DNA of 64,000 nt, from positions 59,618-123,617 of the forward strand of contig NZ_CACAYO010000004.1 of NCBI RefSeq assembly GCF_902536725.1, given 5' to 3'. Below, piece by piece: positions 15,600 through 24,547 of this stretch (the stretch's first letter is position 1; every line of letters begins with the position of its first letter). A model generated the notes under the pieces. It saw only the letters and a program-made list of their open reading frames with translations, was not told the origin of the DNA and made no database searches. A program made the position numbers and the translations under genes. Source of the stretch: an uncultured Prochlorococcus sp. Its GTDB lineage: Bacteria > Cyanobacteriota > Cyanobacteriia > PCC-6307 > Cyanobiaceae.

Positions 15600-15767
15600 A
15601 TGAAAAAATCAAAGAAAGAATACCTTAATCGAGATGAAGTTAATGAAATGATTGAATCAGCTTTGAGGAGACATAATAGAAGATCTACAATAATATCAAG
15701 CGTACTTGGATGGATCCTAATAGGAGGTTATTCGTTTGGACTTTTTCAAGCAGTTCAAAATGTCTAA
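15600..15767 (+). CDS. small membrane protein with basic N-terminus
   Basis: A 55-residue protein: charged N-terminal 30 residues (NRDEVNEMIESALRRHNRRS) and one C-terminal membrane helix (TIISSVLGWILIGGYSFGLF). The cluster of arginines before the helix predicts the N-terminus in the cytoplasm. Function unknown. Confidence 0.6.
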   Translation: MKKSKKEYLNRDEVNEMIESALRRHNRRSTIISSVLGWILIGGYSFGLFQAVQNV

Positions 15768-15830
15768 TTAATCTTTTCTTTAAATTAGAACTTGCTAGAT
15801 GATAAATTAATATAAGACTAAGTATTTATT

Positions 15831-16052
15831 ATGAGCGAATATATAGATGCAAATCTTACAGTGATAAGAAAATATCTAAAAAAACGAAAACAATGTACAT
15901 CAAAATTAAATAATGCTTCGATAATGGAAGAATTCAAGGAATGGAACAAAGATCCATTGCCTAAGACAGAATCAATTTGGACTTTACCTGACTTAACGAG
16001 AAATGAAAGACTAAAAAATTTTTGTCGCTCAATTAAGAAGGAAATAAGATAA
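15831..16052 (+). CDS. small conserved-looking protein, unknown
   Basis: A 73-residue soluble basic protein starting MSEYIDANLTVIRKYLKKR, with a WNKDPLPKTESIWTLPDL stretch and a C-terminal RLKNFCRSIKKEIR helix. No motif assigned. It converges on the next minus-strand gene with 4 bases between them. Confidence 0.6.
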   Translation: MSEYIDANLTVIRKYLKKRKQCTSKLNNASIMEEFKEWNKDPLPKTESIWTLPDLTRNERLKNFCRSIKKEIR

Positions 16053-16056
16053 GTTT

Positions 16057-16215
16057 TTAACTACCTAGTTGTATATGATTTATTTTTAAGTAAAAATAAC
16101 CAGCAAATCCAATTATATTCAAAATTACAACGAAAATCCAAGCTCCAATTGGCTGATTAGAATCAAATTTTTTTATTTTAACTTTTTCCTTTAGTCTTTC
16201 AATATATTTAGCCAT
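16057..16215 (-). CDS. small single-pass membrane protein
   Basis: A 52-residue ATG-started protein: basic N-terminal helix (MAKYIERLKEKVKIKKF), then one membrane helix (PIGAWIFVVILNIIGFAGYFYL). It resembles many tiny thylakoid or plasma-membrane proteins of picocyanobacteria but I cannot name it. The gap after it (16216-16518) holds only the peroxiredoxin promoter. Confidence 0.55.
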   Translation of the reverse strand: MAKYIERLKEKVKIKKFDSNQPIGAWIFVVILNIIGFAGYFYLKINHIQLGS

Positions 16216-16436
16216 AATTAAAAAAATAATAAAAAAATATTTCTAATTATAGAGATTAAAATTTTAAGTAATCTTAAATAAAATAAAATTTCTTTTAATT
16301 CGAATTTTTATTGTCAAGTCTGTTAATAGGATATTTAATTAACTCCTTTTTGAGATTTTTTAAAAGTTTATTGTGATTCAAAATTGTAAATTTCCTAGTA
16401 AAGGAATAGTGCCATTTCATTGAATAAAAAAAAAAC

Positions 16437-16466
16437 TTGCTAATTCATTATTAAAAAAATTATAAT
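16437..16466 (+). promoter_or_regulatory. promoter for the peroxiredoxin gene
   Basis: TTGCTA (16437-16442) and TATAAT (16461-16466) are 18 bases apart and about 50 bases ahead of the ATG. The -10 box is a perfect consensus. This is the clearest sigma70-type promoter that I find. Confidence 0.6.
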
Positions 16467-16518
16467 ACTTATTACGGTCTTTTAGACCATACATAATTTA
16501 AATAAGGACAAATTTTTC

Positions 16519-17103
16519 ATGAGCTTAAGAGTTGGCCAAGAAGCACCAGACTTTAGTGCTACAGCAGTATATGATCAAGAGTTTAAGGATATTACACTTT
16601 CAGATCTAAGAGGTAAATGGGTTGTTCTATTCTTTTACCCACTAGATTTTACATTTGTATGTCCAACTGAAATCACTGCATTTAGTGATAGATACCAAGA
16701 TTTCTCGGCACTAAATACGGAAATACTTGGGGTATCAGTTGATAGCAAACACTGTCATTTAGCTTGGATACAAACCCCAAGGAATGAAGGAGGTATAGGT
16801 GATATTAACTATCCGTTAGTTTCTGACTTAAAAAGAGAAATTTGCCAGGCGTACAATGTTCTAAATGATGATGGGGAGGCTGATAGAGGTTTATTTCTTA
16901 TCAATCCCGAAGGAATAGTTATGCATACGACTGTTAACAAGGCTCCTGTAGGTAGAAATGTTGATGAAACGCTAAGGATTCTTCAAGGTTATCAATACGT
17001 TGCGGCAAACCCCGACGAAGTATGTCCAGCAAACTGGACTCCCGGTGAGAAAACAATGTTAGAGGACCCCAAAGGTAGTAAGGAATATTTTTCTGCGCTA
17101 TAG
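16519..17103 (+). CDS. 2-Cys peroxiredoxin
   Basis: A 194-residue AhpC/TSA-type enzyme that reduces hydrogen peroxide and alkyl peroxides. The peroxidatic site is FVCPTE with C48, and the resolving cysteine is C169 in DEVCPANW, so it is a typical 2-Cys form working as a head-to-tail dimer and recharged by thioredoxin. Length matches plastid and cyanobacterial 2-Cys enzymes. The C-terminal YF segment near residue 190, associated in eukaryotes with overoxidation sensitivity, is present (KEYFSAL), but the usual GGLG loop appears altered (EGGIGD). Confidence 0.95.
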   Translation: MSLRVGQEAPDFSATAVYDQEFKDITLSDLRGKWVVLFFYPLDFTFVCPTEITAFSDRYQDFSALNTEILGVSVDSKHCHLAWIQTPRNEGGIGDINYPLVSDLKREICQAYNVLNDDGEADRGLFLINPEGIVMHTTVNKAPVGRNVDETLRILQGYQYVAANPDEVCPANWTPGEKTMLEDPKGSKEYFSAL

Positions 17104-17118
17104 AAGAATTAGAAACAT

Positions 17119-17871
17119 TTAAACAAGTATTGAGTAGTAAATAATTATAAAAAAATAAAAAATAAATATATTCAAAAAGGGGATAAGATCCATTTTTTGA
17201 GGTTTGGGTACAATCCAATCGCTCAAATTAGTTTTATATGATAAGAAGGACCACGTATAAAAAGAAATTTCTATGGCGACTAGGATAAAAAGATTAATTA
17301 AATTTAAATCATTTAAACCAAAATATCTATAAATATGAAACTGATCATCAACAGTAATATTATTAATTTGAATATGCCAAAGATAGAGAGAAATTAAAAT
17401 AAAATTTACCAATATTATTTTTTTCAACAGAAACCTAGATTTCTTAAAAATTAAAAGAATAGAAATTAAAAATATGAAAAAACTTAACTGTGGAATATCC
17501 GCTATTGGTACATTAATTCCTTCAAAAAATAAATTAAAAATAAGATCAAAATTTATATATAAATAATTAGCTATAAAATTAGAGAGAAATATTAAATTTA
17601 TCGCTACTAAGAATAATAATTTTTTTCCTTTAATTATTTTTATACTTTGGGTATTAGCCTTAGCAAAATTATAGTATGTATAGTTTTTTAAAGAGTTTAT
17701 ATACACCAAAGATGGACATATTGCTCCGCTCAAATAGTAAAGGATTGAATAAAAAGAAATATCATTAATATTGAGTGAATACAAATTTAACCATTGTTTT
17801 TGTACAAATGGAAGAATAAGTATAAATGAAAGTGTTAATAATAACCTATTTGTATTGCTTTTAATTATCAA
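17119..17871 (-). CDS. multi-pass membrane protein, cyanobacterial, unknown
   Basis: A 250-residue very hydrophobic protein with about six or seven transmembrane helices (for example 10-25, 45-58, 88-106, 128-142, 149-166, 190-208, 230-250). The only charged loops are short and basic. A WSFLSYKTNLSDWIVPKPQ stretch before the last helix is distinctive. It lies 29 bases downstream of the FtsH-like gene on the same strand, so the two may be cotranscribed and act at the same membrane. No family name can be given. Confidence 0.65.
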   Translation of the reverse strand: MIIKSNTNRLLLTLSFILILPFVQKQWLNLYSLNINDISFYSILYYLSGAICPSLVYINSLKNYTYYNFAKANTQSIKIIKGKKLLFLVAINLIFLSNFIANYLYINFDLIFNLFFEGINVPIADIPQLSFFIFLISILLIFKKSRFLLKKIILVNFILISLYLWHIQINNITVDDQFHIYRYFGLNDLNLINLFILVAIEISFYTWSFLSYKTNLSDWIVPKPQKMDLIPFLNIFIFYFFIIIYYSILV

Positions 17872-17900
17872 GAAAAATTTTTTTATTTAAATCAATTAAA

Positions 17901-19655
17901 TCAAACTTTCAACAATTTAGAAGTTGTTAATTTAAAAACTTTTTTATCAATAGTTTCTTGATTTAAAAGTATATCAACTAATTTATCTAATAAGACTCTA
18001 TTTTTTTTCAATATTTTTATTGAATTATTTAATGAAATTTTAGAAATATTTATCATTTCATTATCTATTCTAGAACTAGTATTTTCAGCTATGAGAGGCT
18101 TTCTTCTAAATAATCCATCTCCTAAATACATTTCATTATTATCAGAATCCATTGAAATTGGACCAATAATTGAAAATCCATATTTTGTAACCATTTCCCT
18201 TACGATATTCGTCGCATAAGAGATATCATTCATGGAGCATTGTGTAATTTCACCTTCACCAAAAACTATCGTTTCTGCTGCTCTTCCAGCTAAAGCTATT
18301 TCAATTTTCGAAAATAATAATTTTTTTGAAATCAATCCACTAGAAATTACATCTTCGTCTGGGCATATTTTTGTATATCCTCCTATAGATCCAGATCTTG
18401 GTAGGATCGTAATCTTATCAACTGATTCAATTCCATTTCTCACAGCAGATACAATCGCTCTGCCTACCTCGTTATAAGCAATAATTTTTTTCATATTTAG
18501 AGAAGTTATTAATGAACTTCTCAGGCCAATGCTTATTTTATCAAGAGCATTTTCTATATGAAGATCACTGATTAATTTTGATTTATCTCTTGCACAGTGA
18601 ATAGCGCTCTCATTCATCAAATTCGCAAGATCTGCTCCCGAAAATCCAACTGTTCTAGAAGCCCAATATCCTAAGTCAACTTTGCTTGAAAGTGGTTTGG
18701 AAAGTGAGTGAACTGAAAGAATTTTTTTTCTTCCATCTAAATCAGGGAGCATTACTTCAATTTTTCTATCAAATCTCCCTGGTCTTAATAATGCTGCATC
18801 CAATATATCTGGTCTATTTGTTGCTGCTAAAACAATAATTCCGGAATTATCAGCAAACCCATCTAATTCAGTTAAAAGCTGATTAAGCGTTTGCTCTCTC
18901 TCATCATTTCCACCTCCGATCCCAGAACCTCTTTGCCTACCAATAGAATCAATTTCATCAATAAAAATAATACAAGGAGATTTTTCCTTCGCCTTAGAGA
19001 ATAGATCCCGCACACGGCTTGCACCAACACCAACAAAAAGTTCTACAAACTCCGATGCCGATATTGAGAGAAAAGGAACCCCTGATTCACCAGCAATTGC
19101 TTTAGCCAATAATGTTTTACCTGTTCCTGGTGGGCCAATTAAAAGAACTCCCTTAGGGACTTTTGCTCCAAGATTTTCAAATTTCTTTGGTTCTTTCAAA
19201 AAAGTTATTACCTCTTTTAATTCCTCAGCTGCTTCAGGAACACCAGCTACATCATCGAATCTCGTTTCTACATCATCAATAGTTACAAATTTAGATTGAT
19301 TTTTAGTAAAACCAAAGGCTTTGGATGCCAATTTTGATGTACTCCTCAAGATTAAAACTATAGCTAATATAAAAATCAGGAAAAGACTTATTGAAGCGAA
19401 CGAATTAGCAGCTGAAGCTTCTTTTCTACTATTATTAATAGTGAGATCCACTTTATTTTCAGTAGCCTTTTCAAGAATTAATTGATCGTTGTAAAGGATA
19501 GGTATTTTAAATTTATCTCCATTTTTGTATATAACATCAATTTCTCTCTGTCTCGGATAGAAAAATATTGATTCTATTTTTCCCGTCTCTATATCTTCTA
19601 GAAGATCCGAATAACTTGATTTAGAATTTGAATATGAGAATTTTGATCTAAACAC
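17901..19655 (-). CDS. FtsH-like AAA protein lacking the protease zinc site
   Basis: A 584-residue FtsH homologue. The AAA module is intact: Walker A GPPGTGKT (174-181), pore motif FVG (207-209), Walker B IIFIDE (229-234) and second region of homology (about 279-297). The zinc-protease signature HEAGH is replaced by N395-E-V-G-R399, so both metal-binding histidines are gone, while the third ligand D477 remains. The usual first transmembrane helix is also missing: the frame opens at a GTG just before the N-domain and a stop lies two codons upstream; only one helix (about 87-104) is left. It should unfold or translocate proteins but not cut them, like chloroplast FtsHi proteins. Active FtsH genes are presumably elsewhere. 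Confidence 0.9.
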   Translation of the reverse strand: MFRSKFSYSNSKSSYSDLLEDIETGKIESIFFYPRQREIDVIYKNGDKFKIPILYNDQLILEKATENKVDLTINNSRKEASAANSFASISLFLIFILAIVLILRSTSKLASKAFGFTKNQSKFVTIDDVETRFDDVAGVPEAAEELKEVITFLKEPKKFENLGAKVPKGVLLIGPPGTGKTLLAKAIAGESGVPFLSISASEFVELFVGVGASRVRDLFSKAKEKSPCIIFIDEIDSIGRQRGSGIGGGNDEREQTLNQLLTELDGFADNSGIIVLAATNRPDILDAALLRPGRFDRKIEVMLPDLDGRKKILSVHSLSKPLSSKVDLGYWASRTVGFSGADLANLMNESAIHCARDKSKLISDLHIENALDKISIGLRSSLITSLNMKKIIAYNEVGRAIVSAVRNGIESVDKITILPRSGSIGGYTKICPDEDVISSGLISKKLLFSKIEIALAGRAAETIVFGEGEITQCSMNDISYATNIVREMVTKYGFSIIGPISMDSDNNEMYLGDGLFRRKPLIAENTSSRIDNEMINISKISLNNSIKILKKNRVLLDKLVDILLNQETIDKKVFKLTTSKLLKV

Positions 19656-19786
19656 TAATCTTTACAAGTGATTAATAAAGCATATATGCTTATTGAAAAA
19701 ATTGACGTATATAAACAAAATATACTCAAAAGTTTTGGAGATAACCAGTTAAGGGTTATATTAATATATGGAAATAAAGAAACAGA

Positions 19787-19954
19787 ATGGCTGTACCAAA
19801 GAAGAAAAAATCAAAGAGCAAGAGGAACCAAAGGCACGCTGTCTGGAAAGGGAAGGCAGCATTAGCAGCTCAAAAAGCTATATCTTTAGGTAAATCAGTT
19901 TTAACTGGAAAAGCTCAAGGATTTGTTTATCCTATTGAAGAAGAAGAAGAATAA
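19787..19954 (+). CDS. rpmF: 50S ribosomal protein L32
   Basis: A 55-residue basic protein starting [20 protein letters not shown], the L32 signature, and ending in an acidic run of five glutamates. It has no zinc-finger cysteines, as usual in cyanobacteria. It is divergent from the FtsH-like gene with 131 bases shared between the two starts; a longer frame in another register across the same region is spurious. Confidence 0.93.
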   Translation: MAVPKKKKSKSKRNQRHAVWKGKAALAAQKAISLGKSVLTGKAQGFVYPIEEEEE

Positions 19955-19960
19955 TAGCTT

Positions 19961-20287
19961 TTAAGACCCTAATTTAAATGCCTCAAGTATAACGGCATAA
20001 ATTGCACCTATTCTTAATTTATCAACTACGGTCCAAATATAATAGAATTTTGAATTAGAGGAAGGTCTAATTCTTATAATAATTTCAATAAAAACAATAA
20101 TTATTGGTGCCATAATTAATTCATTTTTACCTTCAGATATAAATTTTGTAAGAAAATTTGCGAACAAAAAATAACCTGTCAAAACAGAAATTAGACCAAT
20201 AGATTTTGTCCTCCAAGTATCACTTAGAAAACCAAAAAATAAATTATTTAACTGGTAGGTAAATCTTGAAAAATTAGTTTTTTGCAT
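19961..20287 (-). CDS. ycf20: Ycf20 family (DUF565) membrane protein
   Basis: A 108-residue protein of the plastid/cyanobacterial Ycf20 family, associated in algae with non-photochemical quenching; the molecular role is unknown. It starts with an amphipathic FSRFTYQLNNLFFGFLSDTWR segment, then two or three membrane helices (about 29-47, 57-72, and the C-terminal RIGAIYAVILEAFKLG). Its start overlaps the HAD phosphatase stop by 14 bases, so the two form a coupled pair. Confidence 0.82.
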   Translation of the reverse strand: MQKTNFSRFTYQLNNLFFGFLSDTWRTKSIGLISVLTGYFLFANFLTKFISEGKNELIMAPIIIVFIEIIIRIRPSSNSKFYYIWTVVDKLRIGAIYAVILEAFKLGS

Positions 20288-21038
20288 TACTAAAGGACAC
20301 TAGATAATCACATAGAAAGCTATAGTCAACATATGATTTTTTTAGTTTAGGTCCTTTAATTACATTTGCCACATTATTCTCATCACCAAGACTGTCTAAA
20401 ATACAATCTAATTTAATATTTTCCTCAAGAACAATTGGGATATTTGAAGGAACAAAAATTGTAGGCAAGTCAGCTGCCAAGGAAGATTTCAATCCTGGAT
20501 TGGAGTCTTCAAAAACAATTGAGTTGTTTTTGCTTATACCACTTAATTGGATCGCCTTTAAATATGGTAATGGATTTGGTTTCTTTAATTCAACGTCTTC
20601 ACTTGAAATAATGAACTCAAAAGGGTTGAAGCCATTAAAAAGAATTTCAACAAGTAAATTAACTTGATTTCTTGAACTTGAAGTAACAATAAATTGTCTT
20701 ACTTTTTTTTTATGTAATTCATTTATTAATCTAAAAACACCAGTTTTGAAATTAACGCAATTCTTTTTTATGATTTCTAAATAATGAAACTGTTTTGTTT
20801 CATGAATTTTGAGAATTAAATCTTCTGAGAAAACATCATTATTCGATTTAGCGTAATAAGCAATCCTATTTTTGCCCCCGTTTATCTTCAAAAGTTTTAT
20901 GTATTTATTAGTGTCCCAATACCAATTAATACCAAGGTCATTGAAAGCATTATTAAAAGCAGGTAGATGAGCCTCTAATTCAGTATTTGCGATGGTACCA
21001 TCTAAATCCCAATAAACACCCTCCAGATATGTCACCAA
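20274..21038 (-). CDS. HAD-superfamily phosphatase, CbbY-like
   Basis: A 254-residue HAD hydrolase. Motif I is Y-W-D-L-D-G-T-I (about 9-16) with the nucleophile and acid/base aspartates, motif II is VTSSSRNQ (about 117), and motifs III/IV are the lysine in KKPNPLPYL and VFEDSNPG with its acidic residues. The helical cap between residues 20 and 85 marks a CbbY/beta-phosphoglucomutase-like subfamily acting on small sugar phosphates; the substrate is unknown. It overlaps ycf20. Confidence 0.82.
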   Translation of the reverse strand: MVTYLEGVYWDLDGTIANTELEAHLPAFNNAFNDLGINWYWDTNKYIKLLKINGGKNRIAYYAKSNNDVFSEDLILKIHETKQFHYLEIIKKNCVNFKTGVFRLINELHKKKVRQFIVTSSSRNQVNLLVEILFNGFNPFEFIISSEDVELKKPNPLPYLKAIQLSGISKNNSIVFEDSNPGLKSSLAADLPTIFVPSNIPIVLEENIKLDCILDSLGDENNVANVIKGPKLKKSYVDYSFLCDYLVSFSNAKN

Positions 21039-21050
21039 AAAGAATTTCTT

Positions 21051-21128
21051 TTATTTACGGTAAAATACAAGAGCAATTATTGCTGGTCCTGCTAACGCAA
21101 CTACAGCCAAAGGAATAAGTGTTGCCAT
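21051..21128 (-). CDS. psb30: probable photosystem II protein Psb30 (Ycf12)
   Basis: A 25-residue single-helix membrane peptide, MATLIPLAVVALAGPAIIA then LVFYRK. A helix with an internal Gly-Pro and a basic end matches the small photosystem II subunit Psb30/Ycf12, which sits at the edge of the reaction centre. The main alternative is another tiny photosynthetic subunit or an unknown peptide. It is downstream of nothing obvious on its strand and 12 bases ahead of the HAD start. Confidence 0.55.
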   Translation of the reverse strand: MATLIPLAVVALAGPAIIALVFYRK

Positions 21129-21210
21129 GATTAATGAATTTGTTTTGTGATACTATTTTTACAAATAAATGACGAAACTGTACTGATACGTTACAAGATT
21201 GAATTAAATT

Positions 21211-21558
21211 ATGAAATCATGGACATGTATAGAAAATTGCGGAGCTTGTTGTAAATTCGACTTGAACGAAAGAAGCGATTTGGCTGACAAACTTAACAAA
21301 GAAGATATAGCTTTGATAAACTCTATGACGGCTAAAGACGGTTGGTGTAAAAACCTGGACAGACAAAATAAAAAATGCTTAATTTATGAAACAAGACCAC
21401 ATTTTTGCCGGGTAAATGAATTTTCAACTTCATTTAAAGGATATTTGAAATCAGGTGATAAATTTTTAATAGATTGCTGCAAACAACATATTTCATCAAA
21501 TTATGGATACCAAAGTAAAGAGATGAAAACTTTTAGAATTGCTGTTTCAGGAAAATGA
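21211..21558 (+). CDS. YkgJ-family cysteine-cluster protein
   Basis: A 115-residue protein whose N-terminus has the C-x3-C-x2-C-C cluster (CIENCGACC, about 6-14) and further cysteines in GWCKNL, KKCLIYETRPHFCR and DCC. This is the zinc- or iron-chelating YkgJ family (PF03692), of unknown enzymatic role. Its stop overlaps the start of the UPF0016 half-transporter (ATGA), which suggests a metal-related operon. Confidence 0.85.
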   Translation: MKSWTCIENCGACCKFDLNERSDLADKLNKEDIALINSMTAKDGWCKNLDRQNKKCLIYETRPHFCRVNEFSTSFKGYLKSGDKFLIDCCKQHISSNYGYQSKEMKTFRIAVSGK

Positions 21559-21881
21559 ATAGTAAATTAGAAAAAAAAGAAAACAATCTAGAAAAAAGTT
21601 TTTTTTCAATATTTATAACGACTTTTTCAACAATATTTATTGCTGAACTAGGCGATAAAACTCAGATAGCCACATTAATGCTTTCTGCTGAATCGGGCAG
21701 GCCAATAGTTGTTTTTCTTGGAAGTTCTCTAGCATTAATAAGCTCTAGCGTAGTAGGAGTTCTTATAGGTAAATGGGTATCAAAAAAAATATCTCCTAGC
21801 AAATTTGCTTTATCTACTGGTACTTTAATGATTTTGATAAGTATATTTTTAGCTTATGAAACATTCAAAAATTATTTATAA
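21555..21881 (+). CDS. UPF0016/Gdt1 half-transporter, first subunit
   Basis: A 108-residue membrane protein with three helices and the family motif E-L-G-D-K-T (about 28-33, AELGDKTQIATLML), which lines the cation path. Full-length UPF0016 members carry two such repeats in one chain and export Mn2+ (Mnx in cyanobacteria) or exchange Ca2+/Mn2+. Here each half is a separate gene, so a heterodimer with the next gene is expected. The N-terminal 15 residues are charged and cytoplasmic. Confidence 0.85.
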   Translation: MNSKLEKKENNLEKSFFSIFITTFSTIFIAELGDKTQIATLMLSAESGRPIVVFLGSSLALISSSVVGVLIGKWVSKKISPSKFALSTGTLMILISIFLAYETFKNYL

Positions 21882-22193
21882 ATGGTTTTAAGTTTATTAC
21901 TATCAACATTCCTAACCGTTTTCATAGCTGAATTAGGTGACAAAACTCAACTAGCTACTTTAACTATAAGTGGCACTTCAAATAAACCATTAGCAGTTTT
22001 TCTAGGATCTTCTTCAGCACTTGTTTTTGCAAGTTTACTAGGAGCTTTAACAGGTGGTTCTATTTCAAGTTTTTTACCCGAAGTAGTTCTAAAGTCAATA
22101 GCGTCCATTACATTTTTCATTATTGGTGTAAAGCTTTTTATCAACTCTTTCACCATCGATAAAGAAGAAAAAGAAGAGAAAGAAAATAATTAG
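21882..22193 (+). CDS. UPF0016/Gdt1 half-transporter, second subunit
   Basis: A 103-residue partner of the preceding gene, starting directly after its stop codon. It carries E-L-G-D-K-T at about 17-22 (AELGDKTQLATLTISG), two or three membrane helices, and a charged C-terminal tail of Lys and Glu. The abutting genes and matched motifs support a two-chain transporter, most likely for manganese given the known family role and the high Mn demand of photosystem II. Confidence 0.85.
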   Translation: MVLSLLLSTFLTVFIAELGDKTQLATLTISGTSNKPLAVFLGSSSALVFASLLGALTGGSISSFLPEVVLKSIASITFFIIGVKLFINSFTIDKEEKEEKENN

Positions 22194-22265
22194 TTTTAAG
22201 CTTGGTTAATAAGATGTAATAATGAATTGTATACACCTAAATTAATTTATAAATTTATTTAGATC

Positions 22266-24488
22266 ATGTTCACATCATCTTCAATAATTGATAATCTTAA
22301 TCAGTCAGAAGGGTTGGAATATAAAAAATTATGCAGATTATTAAAAATAATAAAGAAATCTGATAAGGATAAATTAGATATTGCTTTAAAAGCTCTTGAA
22401 AAACTTGAAATAATTAATAAAAATGAAAATGATGAATATACCTGCATAAAAAATAGTGATCATCTCGTCGCCAAAATAAGATGTAGTAGCAAAGGCTATT
22501 GCTTTGCTGTAAGAGGAAAAGACAAAGAAGATATCTACATTAAAGAAAATCTACTTAACTATGCATGGAATGGAGATAAAGTTTTATTAAGGATAATAAA
22601 AGAGGGATATAGAAGAAGATCACCTGAAGGAATAGTTGATTGTATTCTTGAAAGATCAAATCAAATTCTTCTTTCTAAAGTAGAAATAATAAAAAATGAT
22701 GTATATGCCATCCCAATAGACGATAGGATCCTTTCTAAAATTAAACTTCCAAAAGAGGACAAAAAATACACTTTCAATCCAGACAATAAGAATATAGTAA
22801 AAGTTGAGATTGATAGATTTCCCATAGGTCAAGAAGAGGGACTAGGTCATGTGATACAAGAATTAAAACTAAACAATAATGAAGACTATGATATGGATTT
22901 TGTTTTATCAAAAAGCAATATTATTAAATCATACGATTTAAATAATATTGAATCAAAAAAAATAGAACAAAGGGAGAGGGTAGACCTTACAGATAAAAAC
23001 TCTTATTTATTCAAAAGTTGGAATTCTAATAATTCTCCAATGCTCCCAATGATTCAAATAGAGCAGGGGAAAAATAAAAATACTAAATTATGGATACATA
23101 CAACTAATCTTGCAGAAAGAGTAGATCTAAATAGTAAAAAATCTCTAGAAATATTATTCAAAGGCTTTGAATCATTACCCTTATTAAATGATTGGCAAAA
23201 CTACCTTGGTGAAGCCATAAGAAAAGATTCTGAATTTAAATTTGGTGAAAAGAATGAAGCAATAAGCCTCTGCGTGAATTTAAATAGTGATAATGAAATA
23301 ATTGATTGGTCATTTCACCTTACTTTAGTAAAATGCACTCTTATTGTTGGAAGTGATTATACTGACGCGCTTCTATCTAGAAAAAGCAAATCAAGAATAA
23401 CCTCGCGGGTATTAAAACCCATAAAAGAATATGTCGAAGATTTAGATAAAATACTGGAGATATCACATTCATTCAGAGAAACACATCTTTTGGAGGGTAA
23501 GGTTGAAATTCCTGCGCCAATCAATAAAATTGATTCACTAGAAGAATTTTTTATTCACAATCCAGCTGAGCATTCAAAAGGATATTTTGAATCATTAAAT
23601 AAAGAAGATTGCCAAACTTTCCTTTCACCAATATTATATGAAGCTAATTTAATATGGTACAAACATTCAAATCAATATGGCTTAAAAAGTGCAGGATACA
23701 TCTCAAATGGAATAGATTACGTTAATGCTAATGAAATTATCAAATATTCAGAATTTATTGATAATGATGTAGAGCTTAATGAAGATGGCAATTTGACATT
23801 TAGTCAAGTAATTAAATTATGTGGCGATGATAATAAAAAAAGAATCTTACATAAACTTCTAATCAATGAATTTAAGGACAATGAAATAAGGTTGATACCT
23901 GAAGATCCTGATAATGATGAATCAGAAAAATTATTTATTTCTCCATGGACAATTCCTGGATTTGACTTCTCAAATCTTATAAATCAGTACTGTATTTTTA
24001 ATATGATAATAAATGGTAAGAAATCAAAGAAAAATAGTATTAATGAAATATATATATCTGAGAGTAATTCATTAGAATTAGTAAATTGGGAAATATTTAA
24101 TTCATCAATTTCAAAAAATCTAGAAATATTATTTAACAAGTTTGTGATAGATAAACTTAATGAATTCAAGTACAAAGTTAGCCAATATAAATCTAATATG
24201 ATAAATATAAAAAAAGTAAGAAAAGCTGAAAAATTACTAGGTAATATTTATAGTGGGTTTATTTTATCGGTTCAAACGTATGGTTTCTTTGTTGAGATAT
24301 CAGAACTAAATGTAGAGGGTTTAGTACACGTAAGCACTCTTAATAATGATTGGTATGAATACAGGTCAAGGCAGAATCTATTGATTGGAAGAAAATCTAA
24401 AAAATCATATAAAGTTGGAGATGTAATAGAAGTAAAAATAATAAAAGTCGATATTCTTAAATATCAAATTGATTTAGAATTAACATAA
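22266..24488 (+). CDS. RNase R-like protein lacking the catalytic aspartates
   Basis: A 740-residue protein with the full RNase R architecture: N-terminal winged-helix-like part (1-60), cold-shock domains (about 65-200), an RNB-like centre (about 235-600) and a C-terminal S1 domain (about 668-740, GNIYSGFILSVQTYGFFVEI). The entry to the RNB domain, RVDLTDK (238-244), is present, but the D-x5-D-x-DD metal cluster that should follow is absent; the segment 245-265 has no Asp cluster, although LWIHTTNLAERV resumes the pattern afterwards. The later TSPxRRY motif is also not found. It probably binds RNA without hydrolysis. The minimal intact RNB protein at 6453-7637 is a possible partner. Confidence 0.8.
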   Translation: MFTSSSIIDNLNQSEGLEYKKLCRLLKIIKKSDKDKLDIALKALEKLEIINKNENDEYTCIKNSDHLVAKIRCSSKGYCFAVRGKDKEDIYIKENLLNYAWNGDKVLLRIIKEGYRRRSPEGIVDCILERSNQILLSKVEIIKNDVYAIPIDDRILSKIKLPKEDKKYTFNPDNKNIVKVEIDRFPIGQEEGLGHVIQELKLNNNEDYDMDFVLSKSNIIKSYDLNNIESKKIEQRERVDLTDKNSYLFKSWNSNNSPMLPMIQIEQGKNKNTKLWIHTTNLAERVDLNSKKSLEILFKGFESLPLLNDWQNYLGEAIRKDSEFKFGEKNEAISLCVNLNSDNEIIDWSFHLTLVKCTLIVGSDYTDALLSRKSKSRITSRVLKPIKEYVEDLDKILEISHSFRETHLLEGKVEIPAPINKIDSLEEFFIHNPAEHSKGYFESLNKEDCQTFLSPILYEANLIWYKHSNQYGLKSAGYISNGIDYVNANEIIKYSEFIDNDVELNEDGNLTFSQVIKLCGDDNKKRILHKLLINEFKDNEIRLIPEDPDNDESEKLFISPWTIPGFDFSNLINQYCIFNMIINGKKSKKNSINEIYISESNSLELVNWEIFNSSISKNLEILFNKFVIDKLNEFKYKVSQYKSNMINIKKVRKAEKLLGNIYSGFILSVQTYGFFVEISELNVEGLVHVSTLNNDWYEYRSRQNLLIGRKSKKSYKVGDVIEVKIIKVDILKYQIDLELT

Positions 24489-24547
24489 ATAAATTTACAC
24501 AAAATATATTATGGAAATATTAAGCAAAAAATTTAAGATAACTTTTT

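Noticed and set aside
16934..17218. Minus-strand frame at the end of the peroxiredoxin
   Set aside because: Lies antisense to conserved C-terminal peroxiredoxin codons and the start of the membrane protein region; not supported.
19668..19865. Frame covering the rpmF start in a different register
   Set aside because: The L32 protein in the other frame is unmistakable; this one is a by-product.
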